A DNA stretch of 64,000 bases from Theristus sp. LFF4_11 (Eukaryota; Nematoda; Chromadorea; Monhysterida; Xyalidae), in contig JASANC010002449.1 of the NCBI GenBank assembly GCA_030248135.1, forward strand, positions 38,021-102,020, given 5' to 3'. Of this stretch, positions 48,001-61,400 are shown one piece after another. The position numbers were made by a program, and so were the translations under genes. The first letter of the stretch is position 1, and each line of letters begins with the position of its first letter. A model generated the notes under the pieces. It searched no databases, was not told the DNA's origin, and saw nothing but the letters and a program-made list of their open reading frames with translations.

Positions 48001-51000
48001 GTATAGCCGATTAAACATGGCAGTTTTTTTCAGGGTGCAAGGAGCGCGCGAATTTTGAATGAAAGAAAAAGAAGTTCAGAAACCAAATTGTATGCCAAAT
48101 TTGACGCGTTTTTTTAACTAATGGATTATCCGTATTATTCTGTTCATTCTTTCTCCCTTGCACACATGATTGAAAAAAAAGCGAAAAAAGCTTTAAAATT
48201 ATTTTATAATTGTCCTCTCCAGTTTAGTCTGAAGTCACAGCGAAATTCTGTAACTCTGTGCAAAAACACAACAATCAGAGACTGCGATTGCAAAACACTG
48301 TTGCATGTAGCATTATTGTTGCTAACGTAGTGTACGCACCGCTGTGTATACACCAGCACCAGTGACGAAAAAGTGTTGTCTTCCGTTAATTTTCACCATT
48401 TTTTACCAAACTCTTGTTGATTTGCGTGGGAGTATGAATGTAGGCTAAACCGTCCGTCCCGTGAGCCATTGCTTTTGCCACAGAAAGGGACATTGAGTAA
48501 ACCAATGCCTCTGCGATACGCTTTGTCCTGGGCAAACCAGTGTCAGCGATCTAAAGTCTGATTGTTATTTCAGTTGTTTTAGCTTTAGTGGTCGCTCGCT
48601 AAATGCCCGAAATACCGCAAATGTGAAAGTTTCATTTGTCTACAATGTACGAGTACGAGGGTTGCCATGTGCAACCGAAATAGTGAATAAACGGCGCAAA
48701 AATATGGCTCTTATGTACTTGTATCCGTGTGTACCACATCAGAGACTTGAAAAGAGTTGTCGAGCCAAGTCTCTCACTGCTTACACAAAGCCATATTCCT
48801 GCTTTTATATGCGTCTCTCGCATTTATAGATAATATTCTGACTTTTAAATAAGTCCCGAAGGTCGAACCAAATTCACATCTCGTTGGTCACACATTCTTC
48901 TAAACCCCGGATACCTCAGGGTTTTCATTTTTTCGCTTTTTGGGCCGATTTCGCCTATGCTATTTCTACGGCCGATTCGCTCGACATCGTCACGATTCAG
49001 TATCTAGAATTGCTCACATAAGAAAACTGACCCAAAAGCCGTGATCGGCGCAATGAATTACCATGGACAACACAGTTTTTTGCATTTGGACCGATTTCGC
49101 TAATTTCCACTGCGGTTCGCCCGAAATCGTCACGATTCAGTATCTAGAGTTGCTCACATAAAAAACTAACCCAAAATTCGTGATCAGCGCATTGAATTAC
49201 CATGGAAAACACCCTTTTCTTGTTTTTCGTTCCTGGACCGCTTCGCCAATTTCCACGGCCGATTCGCCCGAAATCGTCTCGATTCAGCATCTAGAGTTGC
49301 TCACGTAAGTAAACTAATCCAAAATTCGTGATCAGCGCATTGAATTACTCTGGAAAACACCCTTTTCTTGTTTTTCGTTCCTGGACCGATTTTGCCAATT
49401 TCCACGGCCGATTCGCCCGAAATCGTCACGATTCAGTATCTAGAGTTGCTCACATAAAAAACTAACCCAAAATTCGTGATCAGCGCATTGAATTACCCTG
49501 GAAAACACCCTTTTCTTGTTTTTCGTTCCTGGACCGATTTCGCCAATTTCCACGGCCGATTCGCCCGAAATCGTCACGATTCAGCATCTAGAGTTGCTCA
49601 CATAAGAAAACTAACCCAAAATTCGTGATCAGCGGATTGAATTACCCTGGAAAACACCCTTTTCTTGTTTTTCGTTCCTGGACCGATTTCGCCAACTTCC
49701 ACGGCCGATTCGCCCGAAATCGTCACAATTCAGCATCTAGAGTTACTCACGTAAAAAAACTAACCCAAAATTCGTGATCAGCGCATTGAATTACCCTGGA
49801 AAACACCCTTTTCTTGTTTTTCGTTCTTGGACCGATTTCACCGATTTCCACGGCCGATTCGCCCGAAATCGTCACGATTCATCATCTAGAGTTGCTCACT
49901 AAGAAAACTAACCCAAAATCCGTGATCAGCGTATTGAATTCCTACGGACTAAACATTTCTCCTATTTTTCGTAGCTCAGACAAAATTTGTAAGAGTTAAA
50001 AACTGATACCCAGTCAAAATGCTACCAACTTTAAAAAATGCTTAATTTTGACACAAAAAAATGCCCGGGCAAAAAAATAAACTAAATTTTCAGAATCTAC
50101 GGATGAAATTACCCTAGGAAACATTTTTGTTCAACTGTGAAAGTGTCCCAGCTAAAAATTGAAAGGGCGAACACTTGAAACCAGGTAAAAACCCTTCGAT
50201 TTTTGAAAAATGCCCATTTTTTACCCAAAAAGTGGGTCGGGGCAAAAAATTAACCCAATTTTCAAAATCTCCAGGTGAAATTACCCCAGGAAACATTTTT
50301 GTTTGACTGTGAAAGTGTCGCAGGTAAAAATTGAAAGGGCGAACACATATGATTACATACCAGAAAAAAAAATAGAAACAAAAATAAGTAACATAAATTT
50401 CAGAATAGGTTTTTCGTGTCTACAGCGTATGAAAAGTTGTCCGATAAAATTTTTTTCGCGGCTCCAAGCACAACTTTGGGTGTTCGTTTCGTGTGCAAAA
50501 GAGCAGGTTTGTAGCTTATAGTATGCTCGCTGGAGGCAGCGAGCAAATTTGAAAAAAGCGCGCGAGCGAATATTCAGCCATATAATGCGTGATGCGCTCT
50601 CCGCTCGCTGCGCTCGCTCGCGCATCCGCATGATTATGTTGGCATTTTTGAAAAAGACAACTCCTAGTCAGCGACTAATCCCGCCTTGATGGACTGCTTC
50701 ATTTATTCGGCCATGCTGTACAGAATTTCGCACATGATGTGATTTTAGACTAAACTGAAGAGGACATTTGAAAAATATCTAGATAACTTCAAAGTTTTTA
50801 CGCTTTTCAGCAAGCTTTTAAACAACAAACGCGGCGCAAAAAAATATGACTCTTATGTACTTGTATCCGTGTGTACCACATCAGAGACTTGAAAAGCGTT
50901 CTCGAGCCAAGTCTTTCACTGCTTACACAAGGCCATATTCCTCCTTTTATATGCGTCTCCCGCATTTTTAGATATACTAGCTTAGCCTTTTCTCAACATT

Positions 51001-52397
51001 GCCTCGCCAAAAAATGCAGATGTATAGATGCAAATGTTCATGTTTCGTCGAAGCAGATGCAGCAAAACAAAAACGGCGGTCGCGGTGAACATGAACTAAA
51101 AAATTATTATCTGCGCTTGTTTTTAGAATTTGCATCTCATCAGCATCTGCATCTGCATGAAGATCTGCATCTAGATCTGCAAGAACATTTGCACATTTTT
51201 CTGCATCTGGTTTTTTAAACTCATTTTTGTCTTTTCTGCTGTTATTGTTGTTGTTACTCTTGTTCATTTCTGCAGTTTCAGGTTGGTTTATGGGCAAAAA
51301 TGCCAAATTCACACATCTTCTCAAACTGTACTCAACCAACGGCAATTTTAAAATGTTCCGGTGTGTTTGTGTGCATGTGGCTATGCACCATCGATTAATG
51401 AAAATCTGCGAGTTCAAACCAGTGAACTGATGCTCTTTGTCACTCTCCTTTTCATCTAGTTTTTGGCCGAAAAACTCAGTCGAAATTTTATCAAACTCAA
51501 TCCGAGCCGAAACTAAATGTGTTGCTCACATTGTGATACTCACGATTAATGACATACAGCAATTGAGACTTTTTACATTGAGCACATGGGAAAATAGGAA
51601 ATGGCCATTTTATTGCGATGTGAGTCGCAAAGCGGGCAGCTGCAAATAAAAGTCCCATATCTTGTAATACAAGTTTTCTGCAGAAAGCTTGACTCACATG
51701 CAGAACTTTAACATTCATGTGTAATTTTAATTTGGTCAAATTGAACTGAATTTAAATTCGCGCGCACACATATTTGCTGTGCCGGCGCAGACCGCGTCTA
51801 ATATATAGACTTTAGTTGAGTTTCACCGTAAACCTTTTCACAATCTTCAAATGTTCAGTTTTGGTGGTTTATGACTGTTCATCAATTTTCCGACTTTTTA
51901 CTCTTTTCGCGTCGGGTCGGGTGGCCCCATTCACTCGCATAAACGTTTCCTGAACGATTTTCAAAAATTTTCTGCTGCAGCACATTTAGAGGTTTTTGAA
52001 CTTTTCTGAGATGTGATGTTCTGGCGTTTTTATTGATCAAAAATTGGTGCGTGTTGTCTGTCCATTGGACTTCTATGTTATTAAGCTAACATTTCTGTGT
52101 TCGTAATTTTAAGCAATAATGCAGCAGTTTTAAAACAGTTTTTGATTCTATGTTGAAGGTAGTCTTCTTCTAGTAATGAGTGCGTTGGTAATGAGTTTCA
52201 ATTTTTCATGCGTTCTAAAACGTCAAATAACAGGTACAACTCCCAAAAATTTGTTATGACATATTTTTTTAAACGTGTCCCACTGAAATGACGTCATCTA
52301 AAATTTTAGAGCCTGTACTTTGACAGACTGGCGTTTTTAAAGCAAATGACGTCATTTTAGCCCGGACACGTTTGAAGAAATACACAATACCTAAACG

Positions 52398-52467
<70 letters not shown>

Positions 52468-55400
52468 CGATGGCGACGTTGCGTCAATTTCAAAGTGCCT
52501 TGCAAGAGGCTGTGGAGCGGTTGGCGGAGCGTGACGACCAAGTGGCCGATCTCGAGGCTGAGCTCATCGAGAAACAGCACGAGATCGAGCGACTGCAACT
52601 CGAGCTTGCCAAGTATCGCTCGTTGCTGCGTGTGCAACAGCAGAGTGTGCATAATTCAAGCAGTCAGCCGCTTGGCAGCATGCACATGGCGACCACTGTC
52701 GCACGGCCAGTGGTGTTCCAAAACGGGCCTCACAGCTCAGTAGTGACTCCGATCACGAACAGTTGCTCAACAAATGCCACTCAGAGTCTTCAGCAGTTTG
52801 CGGTAAGTTCAGATGGCCGTGTTGCATATTTTTAAAATTAAGCTTGGTGTGTTTCGCACCGCGTGATTTCAGTCCTCCTCCGACACAGTCACAGGCAACG
52901 ATCAAAAATGCTGAAAGCAAGACAACAAGCTGAGAACAGACGAGGCGTCTTCAGAGCAATGGGCCTTGTTTCAGACGCGCAGTTGCCATCAGCAACAAGC
53001 AGTCGGTGACGTGAGTGCGCGTCAACACGGCACGTCAATGGGAATGGCGTGCCAGAGGCAGGGCAGCTATGCGTCACGCACGAACAGCGCCCCCGTGCAC
53101 GTGCAGCACGTTTCGCCGTTGCACTTGCAGTTGGCCATGGCCACCAGCTACACGGTCGCCTCACACGCACAGCAGCCCGCAGCTGAGGTTCGCTGTTTTC
53201 GGTTGTCGGCAAAACGGCTCACCTCACTTCACTTCACTTCACTTCACTTCACTTCACTTCACTTCACTTCACTTCACTTCATCACATTTTGAAATCAAAA
53301 AACGAATTTCACGGGCGGATTCAGTTGAAAAGATATTTATGTCTACGAAGAAGATTGCCGCTTTTTGCGTTCGTTTTTGCTGCTTCCGCAGCCTTCCGCA
53401 GCCTTCCGCAACTGACGTTCAACGTGACTAAATAACTTTAAAAATTCCTGAATCTACAGGAAAAGCCTGGTGCGGCGAGTCAACCAGCTGAGACAAGAAC
53501 GAGGCGCCCTGCGGTGTCTGCTGAGCCACCACCGGTGAATTTTTACGTCGGCACTAAGTGGCATTATGCAAAGTCGCAGAGGTTCGAGAGAAGACGCTTT
53601 ACCTGAAAAAAGCTTTTGCCCACACTTGACTGAAAACTCGCAGAAAAACAATTTTTCTTATACTACTAAACTTTACCTGTCTTTTTTCTAAAGTCATAAT
53701 TCCTTTTTATAAACTAACGATGTTTCCAAAGCATCAAAATTCACCAAATTCCCCATAATAACTCAATCCTTGTCTTAAGACCGTGTACTTTTGTGCACAG
53801 TCGCAACACAGTCACATACTGTCATGCACAATGTCACACGTGTGCCAGTGTGTTTGTCTATGGCTGTTCAACATACGGACGTCAAAGAAAGTGCGCGGTT
53901 TTTGATGTGAGACCTTTGTTTTTTGTTTTTCAGCTCCGTCGACGGTGACAACTGTGAATCCTGAACGAACAACAATTATCGATGTTTTTTTTCCTTTTGA
54001 AATTTGAAACACATGATAATGATCAGCATTAGCTTGAACCCCGTTAGAAATAATTATGAATAAAATAATGCTTGTGAATTTGCTTCCGCATGTTCTTGAA
54101 ACTTCATGCTCATTGATGAAAATGAGAAATGTTGTGAGACTCTCAGATTGGTTCACAAATCAGAAAAATTACCAAAAACCTTTGCTAGTCAAAGCATAAC
54201 AAGCTTTGCAAGCTGTGCGTGTCAATGTCATAACAAATTAACAGGGTGTGCCAAAAAACAAATAAAAAAGAACAACTGCCATTGTTCATCTGAATTCTTT
54301 TTTTCAAAACGAGGTATTTTTGGCTTCATCAGCTGGTAAATTTTTTTATTTATTGGATATCAAATACAATTTCTATCAAGCCAATTAGCGTAATTCAAAG
54401 AAAACCAGCGCAAACGAATTACAGATCGAAAGAGCTGATTCGCGACGCGCTTCTCGACAACGACTTCCTTCGCAACCTTGATCTGCACCAGATCTGCGAG
54501 ATCGTTGAGTGCATGTACCCGGTCGAGGTCGCAGTCGGCTGCCTGATCATCAAGGAGGGCGAGGACGGTTGTCTCGTGTACGTCATGGAAGGTGACCGAG
54601 ATTGTGTTTTACGAAATGCTGGTCTGAAGATTTGTTATGCTGCAGTAATGTTGCACAGTCACAAACGTTGCAATGCGACACGAGCGCCCATGGCAGCGTG
54701 TGGCGTGCTTGCCCACGTGTGACTCCTGTGCAACATTGCAATGGCCTATAACAGTGCCGTGCGACCGCTTCGTGTAACGCGGTGCGGCTGCCGCAAAGCG
54801 AGAACTTTTGTTGCCCAGCAGCGCTTTTTGCTGCTTAAAAGTTATACTGCAATTTCATAACACAATTTGGCAACAAATTTGTTCTTTCGCCTGCAAACTG
54901 TTTAGGATGCCCGAAGGAGAAAACTGTCAATAGATAATCATGTGTCATTATCGATTTGCGGCAGCCGCGCCATCAACGTGCTGCACCACACACAGCGCAC
55001 GGTCGCACGGCATGTTTGTGCAGCGAAACGCGTTTGCTGGTACTTTCAGACGGCGTGGTTGAGATCAGCAAAGACGGTCGCTACCTGTGCACGTTGGACC
55101 CTGGCCGAGTGTTTGGCGAACTGGCCATTCTGTACAACTGCAAGCGAACTGCCACCGTTAGAGGTACAACACAACATGAAATGCTCTAGTTTTGCAAAGA
55201 CATCGCTCGTATGGATGCATGCGTGCCAGTGTGTTTGTGTAAACGTCACTGCGCTGCATGCTAAACGCGATGATCACAATCACAGCTTGTGATTCACGTT
55301 TCGCCCAGGTTCTGGCTACGTGACATGCTCTTGCACACAACAGCTGCCATCAGCACCATTCCAATCGAACGCACCTTGTGTGTGTGTTCTATTATGAATG

Positions 55401-58400
55401 TCACGTGCACAACATTTTTATACAAGCACCAAACAAAAAAACACGACGCTGAAAGCAGAAAAATATAAATGCACGACCAGAATTTTTCGAAGTAGCATGT
55501 CAAAAGCTGTTGAACAAGAAAAAAACAACAACAACAGTCGCACCACCAAGCACGCCGCACATCAGACGTGGCGCTTTGAGATGTTCGCTTAGCACACGTC
55601 CACGATGAGCTCACAAAATGTATTCACGTGATAAAAATGTGAAGTAAACTGCAAAAAATACGAATTTCGCTATCTTCCATTTTCCTAACTTCCATTTCAA
55701 TCGCGCAGTAAATGCGGATTATTTTAACATTGCACATTTGGAGCAAAGTGTCTTGTCTTCACTGGTCTTTTTGACATAACCAGAATTGACAGAGCCTGTC
55801 TCAAGTGAACACGATCACGTATACACACACAGACTGTTTTTGTGTAAAACTCTGGTTGGCTATATTATTTTGCTGCTATTATTTACCGTGCGGCCGCGTG
55901 TTTTTTTAAATTCAACCAATCAGCGGAATGCCGAATTGGGAGTGTTTTTATGTCCAAATAAGTGCGTCTCGTTTCTTTTTGTACAGTTTGACCGAACGCA
56001 CACAGCAGTTTGCTGTTTCACAGTTTGCACAGTTCAAACGTTCAAAACAAGAACAGTTTTATAATCAGCATAGAGCAATTTCCTTATCAGCATACTGTGT
56101 TTCCGTTTATGGATGAACACGCACTCTTTCACCGCAGAAAGCGGTAACAAGCATACCGGTTCTTACCAGTCATTCTTTGTCCACTGATGTTTCCCAAAAA
56201 GTCGCTTTTCAAACTAAAAGCACTCGCTAACTGAACACTGGAGTGCAAACACTCACACTTTCGTCATTACGAAACTCAAATTCAATAAGACAATTGGTTC
56301 AATGTCAACTGAAAACTTTCAACTGAACAGCTGCGAAATTTGAAATCCTGAAAATGCTCTGCTGGAAGTGCACTGGCATCTGTTCACTGAGTGGCGATGA
56401 ACATTGTTGAAATTTGCCGCGAAAATTCAAAATAAATTATCGTACAAAGAAACTATTCATTACATGAATTCGTCATGATCTAAAAACACCATTATCTATC
56501 CGCAAAAAAAATCAGCGGCCTTTCAAACGAAAACCAAAACACTCGAACAATACATGAACTAACGGGTGCTTCGGACAATCAACCGCTTGAAGAAGCACAA
56601 ACTATAACTTTTGCCAAACTCAATTGCGACCGTAGGAGCAAGAACCGTGTGAAAATGGATGTGGCACAGCTAAAGAAGGTGGCACTCCGCGACGACACGT
56701 TCGATCTGCTGATGCTTTATTGGCGACTGATCATGCGCTTTCTGCCGAGCTTAGGTGCGCGCGCATACAACGGCATTTGCTGATTGGCTGTGTGATTTTC
56801 ATTGAACTGCCTCAGAATGCCTTTTTCACGTCAAGTGGCGTCAGAGTAGACCACCGAAAATGTCCGAATACGGCATATTTCCGCTGAACACCGTTGCAGC
56901 CGTGACCCCGTGTCGCTTGTGGGCGATCAACCGGCAAACGTTTCAAGCGATCATGGTGTGCACGGGCATTGCGAAGCACACCGAACACGTCAGCTTCCTG
57001 CGCAGGTGCGCCCGTTTTTTCTTGATTAACAATGCGAATGCATTTGATGAAAGAACAAGCGATGTCACCATGAAAGACATGATTATGAATGAGGCGTTCA
57101 TGCCAACTGGCAGCCTGTTTTGAGGCCGGATTTCTTTTGGTTTTGTTTGCTGAGCAACAGTTTTACTTGACTTTTCTCAATTTCCCAAAATGTTTCCATT
57201 CTCCAGGGTGCCATTATTCCGAAAGTTGAACGAACAAGAAATCAACAGGGTGGCTGACATTTTGGAAGAGGTAAACAGCAAAACAGTCATTTCATTCGAG
57301 CTTTTTTCTTTTGGTCTTGTGATCATAAAACGTGAGTTAGTAAAAACAAACCTAGTAGTAAAATAATAACAATAATCAGTTTATTCTAAAGTTAATGCAG
57401 ATGTTGCAGGCGAACCACAAGAGAAATGCCAACCATACAAATATATATCAAAGAGTTGTATAATTTTACGCAGGAATCCTACAAATTTGGCGAGTGCATT
57501 GTGCGACAGGGTGGTGTTGGCAGCACGTTCTACATCGTCACGAAGGGAGAGGTACACATGGTGTTTTTGATAGTTCGAGAATCGTGCAACTCATTTGTCT
57601 GCTCTTGTGATTCGCCAAACAAATAGACTGACACCCAGACAGACAAGCGATACACTGCGCACGTGTGCCAGTGCGTTTGTGCTGTGCAGTAACATGGAGA
57701 AAAGCACGGTGTTCAGACATTCCTAATTACTTTTATGCGTTCAATACAGAAAGTTTTTTTTGATAATCCAATCTGAATGGAGTTTTTAATGACTCCGAGA
57801 AAACATCACGAAACACTAAATGGCAAACATTGTGCGTCTACTGCAGCTGCGTGTCACAACGATACAACAAAGCACTTCGATCATGCGAACGAAATCGCAA
57901 CCGGTTGAGAAAGTGCGTTGGCGAGCAGGCACTTCGGATGGGGTAAACAATTTAAAGGTTGGGGTGGGGGTAGTGGTGGAAGTGGGGGGGCCACGGGCGG
58001 GGGAAAAAATGGGGACTGGGGTAGTGAAAAAGAAAATTTAAAAGTGGGGCTAATTATGTAACTGTCAATGGTGGGGGGGGGTGAGGGGGGATGGGGAACG
58101 TGTGGCGGCAGGGGGGGGGAGGTGGAGTGGGGGCGAGGGGCGGGACGGGGGGGGTGGTGGGACGGGAGGAGGGGCGGCGAGGAGGGGGGGGGGGGGGCGG
58201 GGCTGGTGTGCTATTGGTAAGTTTGGTTTTTGTTTTTTTTTGGTTTTTTTAATTTTGTTTTTTTGTGTAGATGTGGGCTAAGTTGGCGCTGGATCGCATG
58301 GGCTTGCAATGTTGTGTGACATGTCGTGTGGGTTGTAGGGTAGGGCGTTCGGTGGATGATGTTCGGGTGAGGGTTGGGGTGGGGTTTGGGGGGGGGGGGG

Positions 58401-61400
58401 GGCGCGGGGCTCGTTGTGGCGTTATCGCTTGGGGTTGCGATGGGGGTGTAGCGGTGGGCGGGGCGGCGGGCGGGGGGGGTTGTGAATTTTCACTGTTTGG
58501 AAGTGGAAACTATTTGTCTTTGTTTGTCTTTTTTTTTGTCGTTGTAGAGGGTGCGGTTTTTATTTGGCGGCCGTCGAGGGGGGGGTTAAATGTGGGTTTT
58601 TGCCGGTTTGTGGGTGGGATTGGGTGTTTTTTGTGTGGGGGGTTTTCTGGGTTTTAGGGGTTTGTTCTTTTATGTTGGGGGTGTTGAGTGAAATGTGGGT
58701 GTATTTGTTTTGTTTTTGTGAAATTGTGTTTATTTTTGTGCGGGGGCTTTTTGTGGTCAATGTGGTTTTGGAGGGTGGGTTGGGGGGTCGGTTTTCACTC
58801 TTAAAAATTTGGTGGGGGGGAAAGGGGAAGGGTCGGTCGGTTTTAGTGCGCGGGTTGGGGGGTTTTTTTTTGTGGCTAGGTGGGTGGTTGGGGGGGAGGG
58901 GTCGAAAAAAGGTTGTTGGGGTATGGGGGGAGGGGGTGGGTTGTGTTCGTGGGAGATTGGATGGGGGTGTCGGGGGGGGCGGGGGGGGGGATGGGAAGAA
59001 AAAGAGTGTTGTAATGTAATTCGCTGATCACGGATTTTGGGTTAGTTTTCTTATGTGAGCAACTCTAGATACCGAATCGTGACGATTTCGGGCGAATCGG
59101 CCGTCGAAATTGGCGAAATCGGTCAAAAAAGAAAAAAAAAAAAAGGTGTTTTCCAGGTAATTCAATGCGCTGATCACGGATTTTCGGTTAGTTTTCTTAC
59201 GTGAGGAACTCTAGATACTGAATCGTAACGATTTCGGGCGGATCGGCCGTCGAAATTGGCGAATCGGTCAACAAAACCAGGAAAGGGGTGTTTTCCATGG
59301 TAATTCAATGCGCTGATCACGGATTTTGGTTTAGTTTTATGTAAGCAAGTTTAGATGCTGAATGTGACGATTTCGGGCGAATCGGCCGTGGAAATTGGCG
59401 AAATCGGTCCGGAAACGAAAAACAAGAAAAGGGTGTTTTCCAGGGTAATTCAATGCGGTGATTACGGATTTTAAGTGTTAGTTTTCTTACTTGAGCTACT
59501 CTAGATGCTGAAGCGTGACGATTTCGGGCGAATCGGCCGTGGAAATTGGCGAAATCGGTCCAGAAACAAAAGAAGAGAAAAGGTTGTTTTCCAGGGCAAT
59601 TCAATGCGCTGATCACGGATTTTGGGTTAGTTTTCTTACGTGAGCAACTCTAGATATTGAATCGTGACGATTTCGGGCGAATCGGCCGTGGAAATTGGCG
59701 AAATCGGTCCAGAAATGAAAAACAAAAAAACGGTGTTTTCCGTGGTAATTAAATACACTGATCACGGATTGTGTGCTAGTTTTTTCATGTGAGCAACTCT
59801 AGATACCGAATCGTGACGATTTCGGGCGAATCGGCCGTGGAATTTAGTGAAACCGGTCCAGAAATGAAAAACAAGAAGTCGGTGTTTTCTATGGTAATTC
59901 ATTGCGCCGATCACGGCTTTTGGGTCAGTTTTCTTAGGGAGGAGGCGGGGGAGCATAGACGAAATTGGCCTAAAAACGAAAAATGAAAAACCTGAGTTGT
60001 GTGCCCAACGTATTGTGATTTTGGTCCGACCTTCGGGGCTTATGTAAAAGTCAGAATCAATATATCTGGGGGGAATGGGGGCTGGGGGGTGGGGACTTTA
60101 GGGTGGGGGGAAGTAAGAGTGTATTTTTGCGCGTTGGTGTATTAAAAATGGGGAGATATAAAAGGAGGAATATGGCCTTGTGTAAGAGTGAAAGATTGGC
60201 TCGAAACCTTTTCAAGTCTTGGGGAAAGGAAAAGAGTTTTGGCGGTTTTTTTGGCATTGTGGACAAATGAAACTTTCACATTTGCTTTTTTTAGCATTTA
60301 GCGACCTTTAAAGCCACTAAAATAACGATCAGACATCGATCGCTGACACTGGTTTGCACAAAGTGTATCGCAGAGGCATTGGGAACGCAAGGTCTCCTTC
60401 TGTGGCAATGACTCACCGGTTTATCCTGGCACAAGAGTTTGGTAAAAAGGGTGAAAATCAACGGAAGACAACACTTTTTGCACTGGTGCTGCTGTATGCA
60501 CAGCGGTGCGTACGTTAGCAACAACGATAAAGCTACATGCAGCAATGTTTTGCAATCTCTGATGTTTCTGTTTTTTGCACAGAATTTACAGCATAGCCGA
60601 TTAAACATGGCAGCTTTTTTGGGTGAAGGAGCGCGCGAATTTTGAATAAAAGAAAAAGAAGTTCAGAAACCAAATTGTATGCCAAATTTGACGCGTTTTT
60701 TACGCTAATGGATTATCCTATTATTCTGTTATTCTGTTGATTCTTTCTCCCTTGACACGATGGAAATAGTGGATTTTGAAAAAACAACCCTGATGGACTG
60801 CCTCATTTATTCGGCCATGCTGTACAAGATTTCGCCATGATGTGATTTTAGACTAAACTGAAGAGGACAATTTAATAATATCTAGATAAATTCAAAATTT
60901 TTACGCTTTTCAACAAGCTTTTAAACAACAAACGCGGCGCAAAAATATGACTCTTATGTACATGTATCAGTGTGTACCACATCAGAGACTTGAAAAGGTT
61001 GTGGCCAGTTTTGCTAAGGAATTTTTATATGGCCGATTTAATATTATTTTGTTGTGTGCGTGTGCAATTTGCTGTTGCCTAAATAACTGAAAAACGTTAC
61101 GGAACATTATAAGAACCTTCCTGGTAACCCCAGCTGCAGCCTCAAAAGTTCTGCAAAAAAGTTCTGCAACGTTTGTTCAGTGTTTGTTTATACCGCGTGT
61201 GTATTCATTGTTGTTGAATGAGTTTTTGGTCACTTCTATCCATTCACAGAACTGCGTATAAAAAATGTCGCAAACTCGCTGCAGGCTTCGCACGGAGTTG
61301 GCGAACACAGCGCTCGGCGACTATGAGATCGTGGCCACACTGGGCGTTGGCGGATTCGGACGGGTGGAATTGGTTCGTTGACAATTTGTTTTTCAGAAAA

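Noticed and set aside
52372..52743. Poly-glutamine protein frame across the CAA repeat
   Set aside because: It is out of frame with the PKG zipper exon and ends without family similarity; the CAA tract is better read as 5' UTR.
54240..54280. Mariner terminal repeat (CAGGGTGTGCCAAAAAAC)
   Set aside because: No matching inverted end with a TA duplication was found nearby, so it is at most a solo fragment.
58271..59019. Gly/Val-rich frames of 128 and 151 codons
   Set aside because: They lie in the G/T-rich suspect sequence, where lack of A removes stop codons; not coding.
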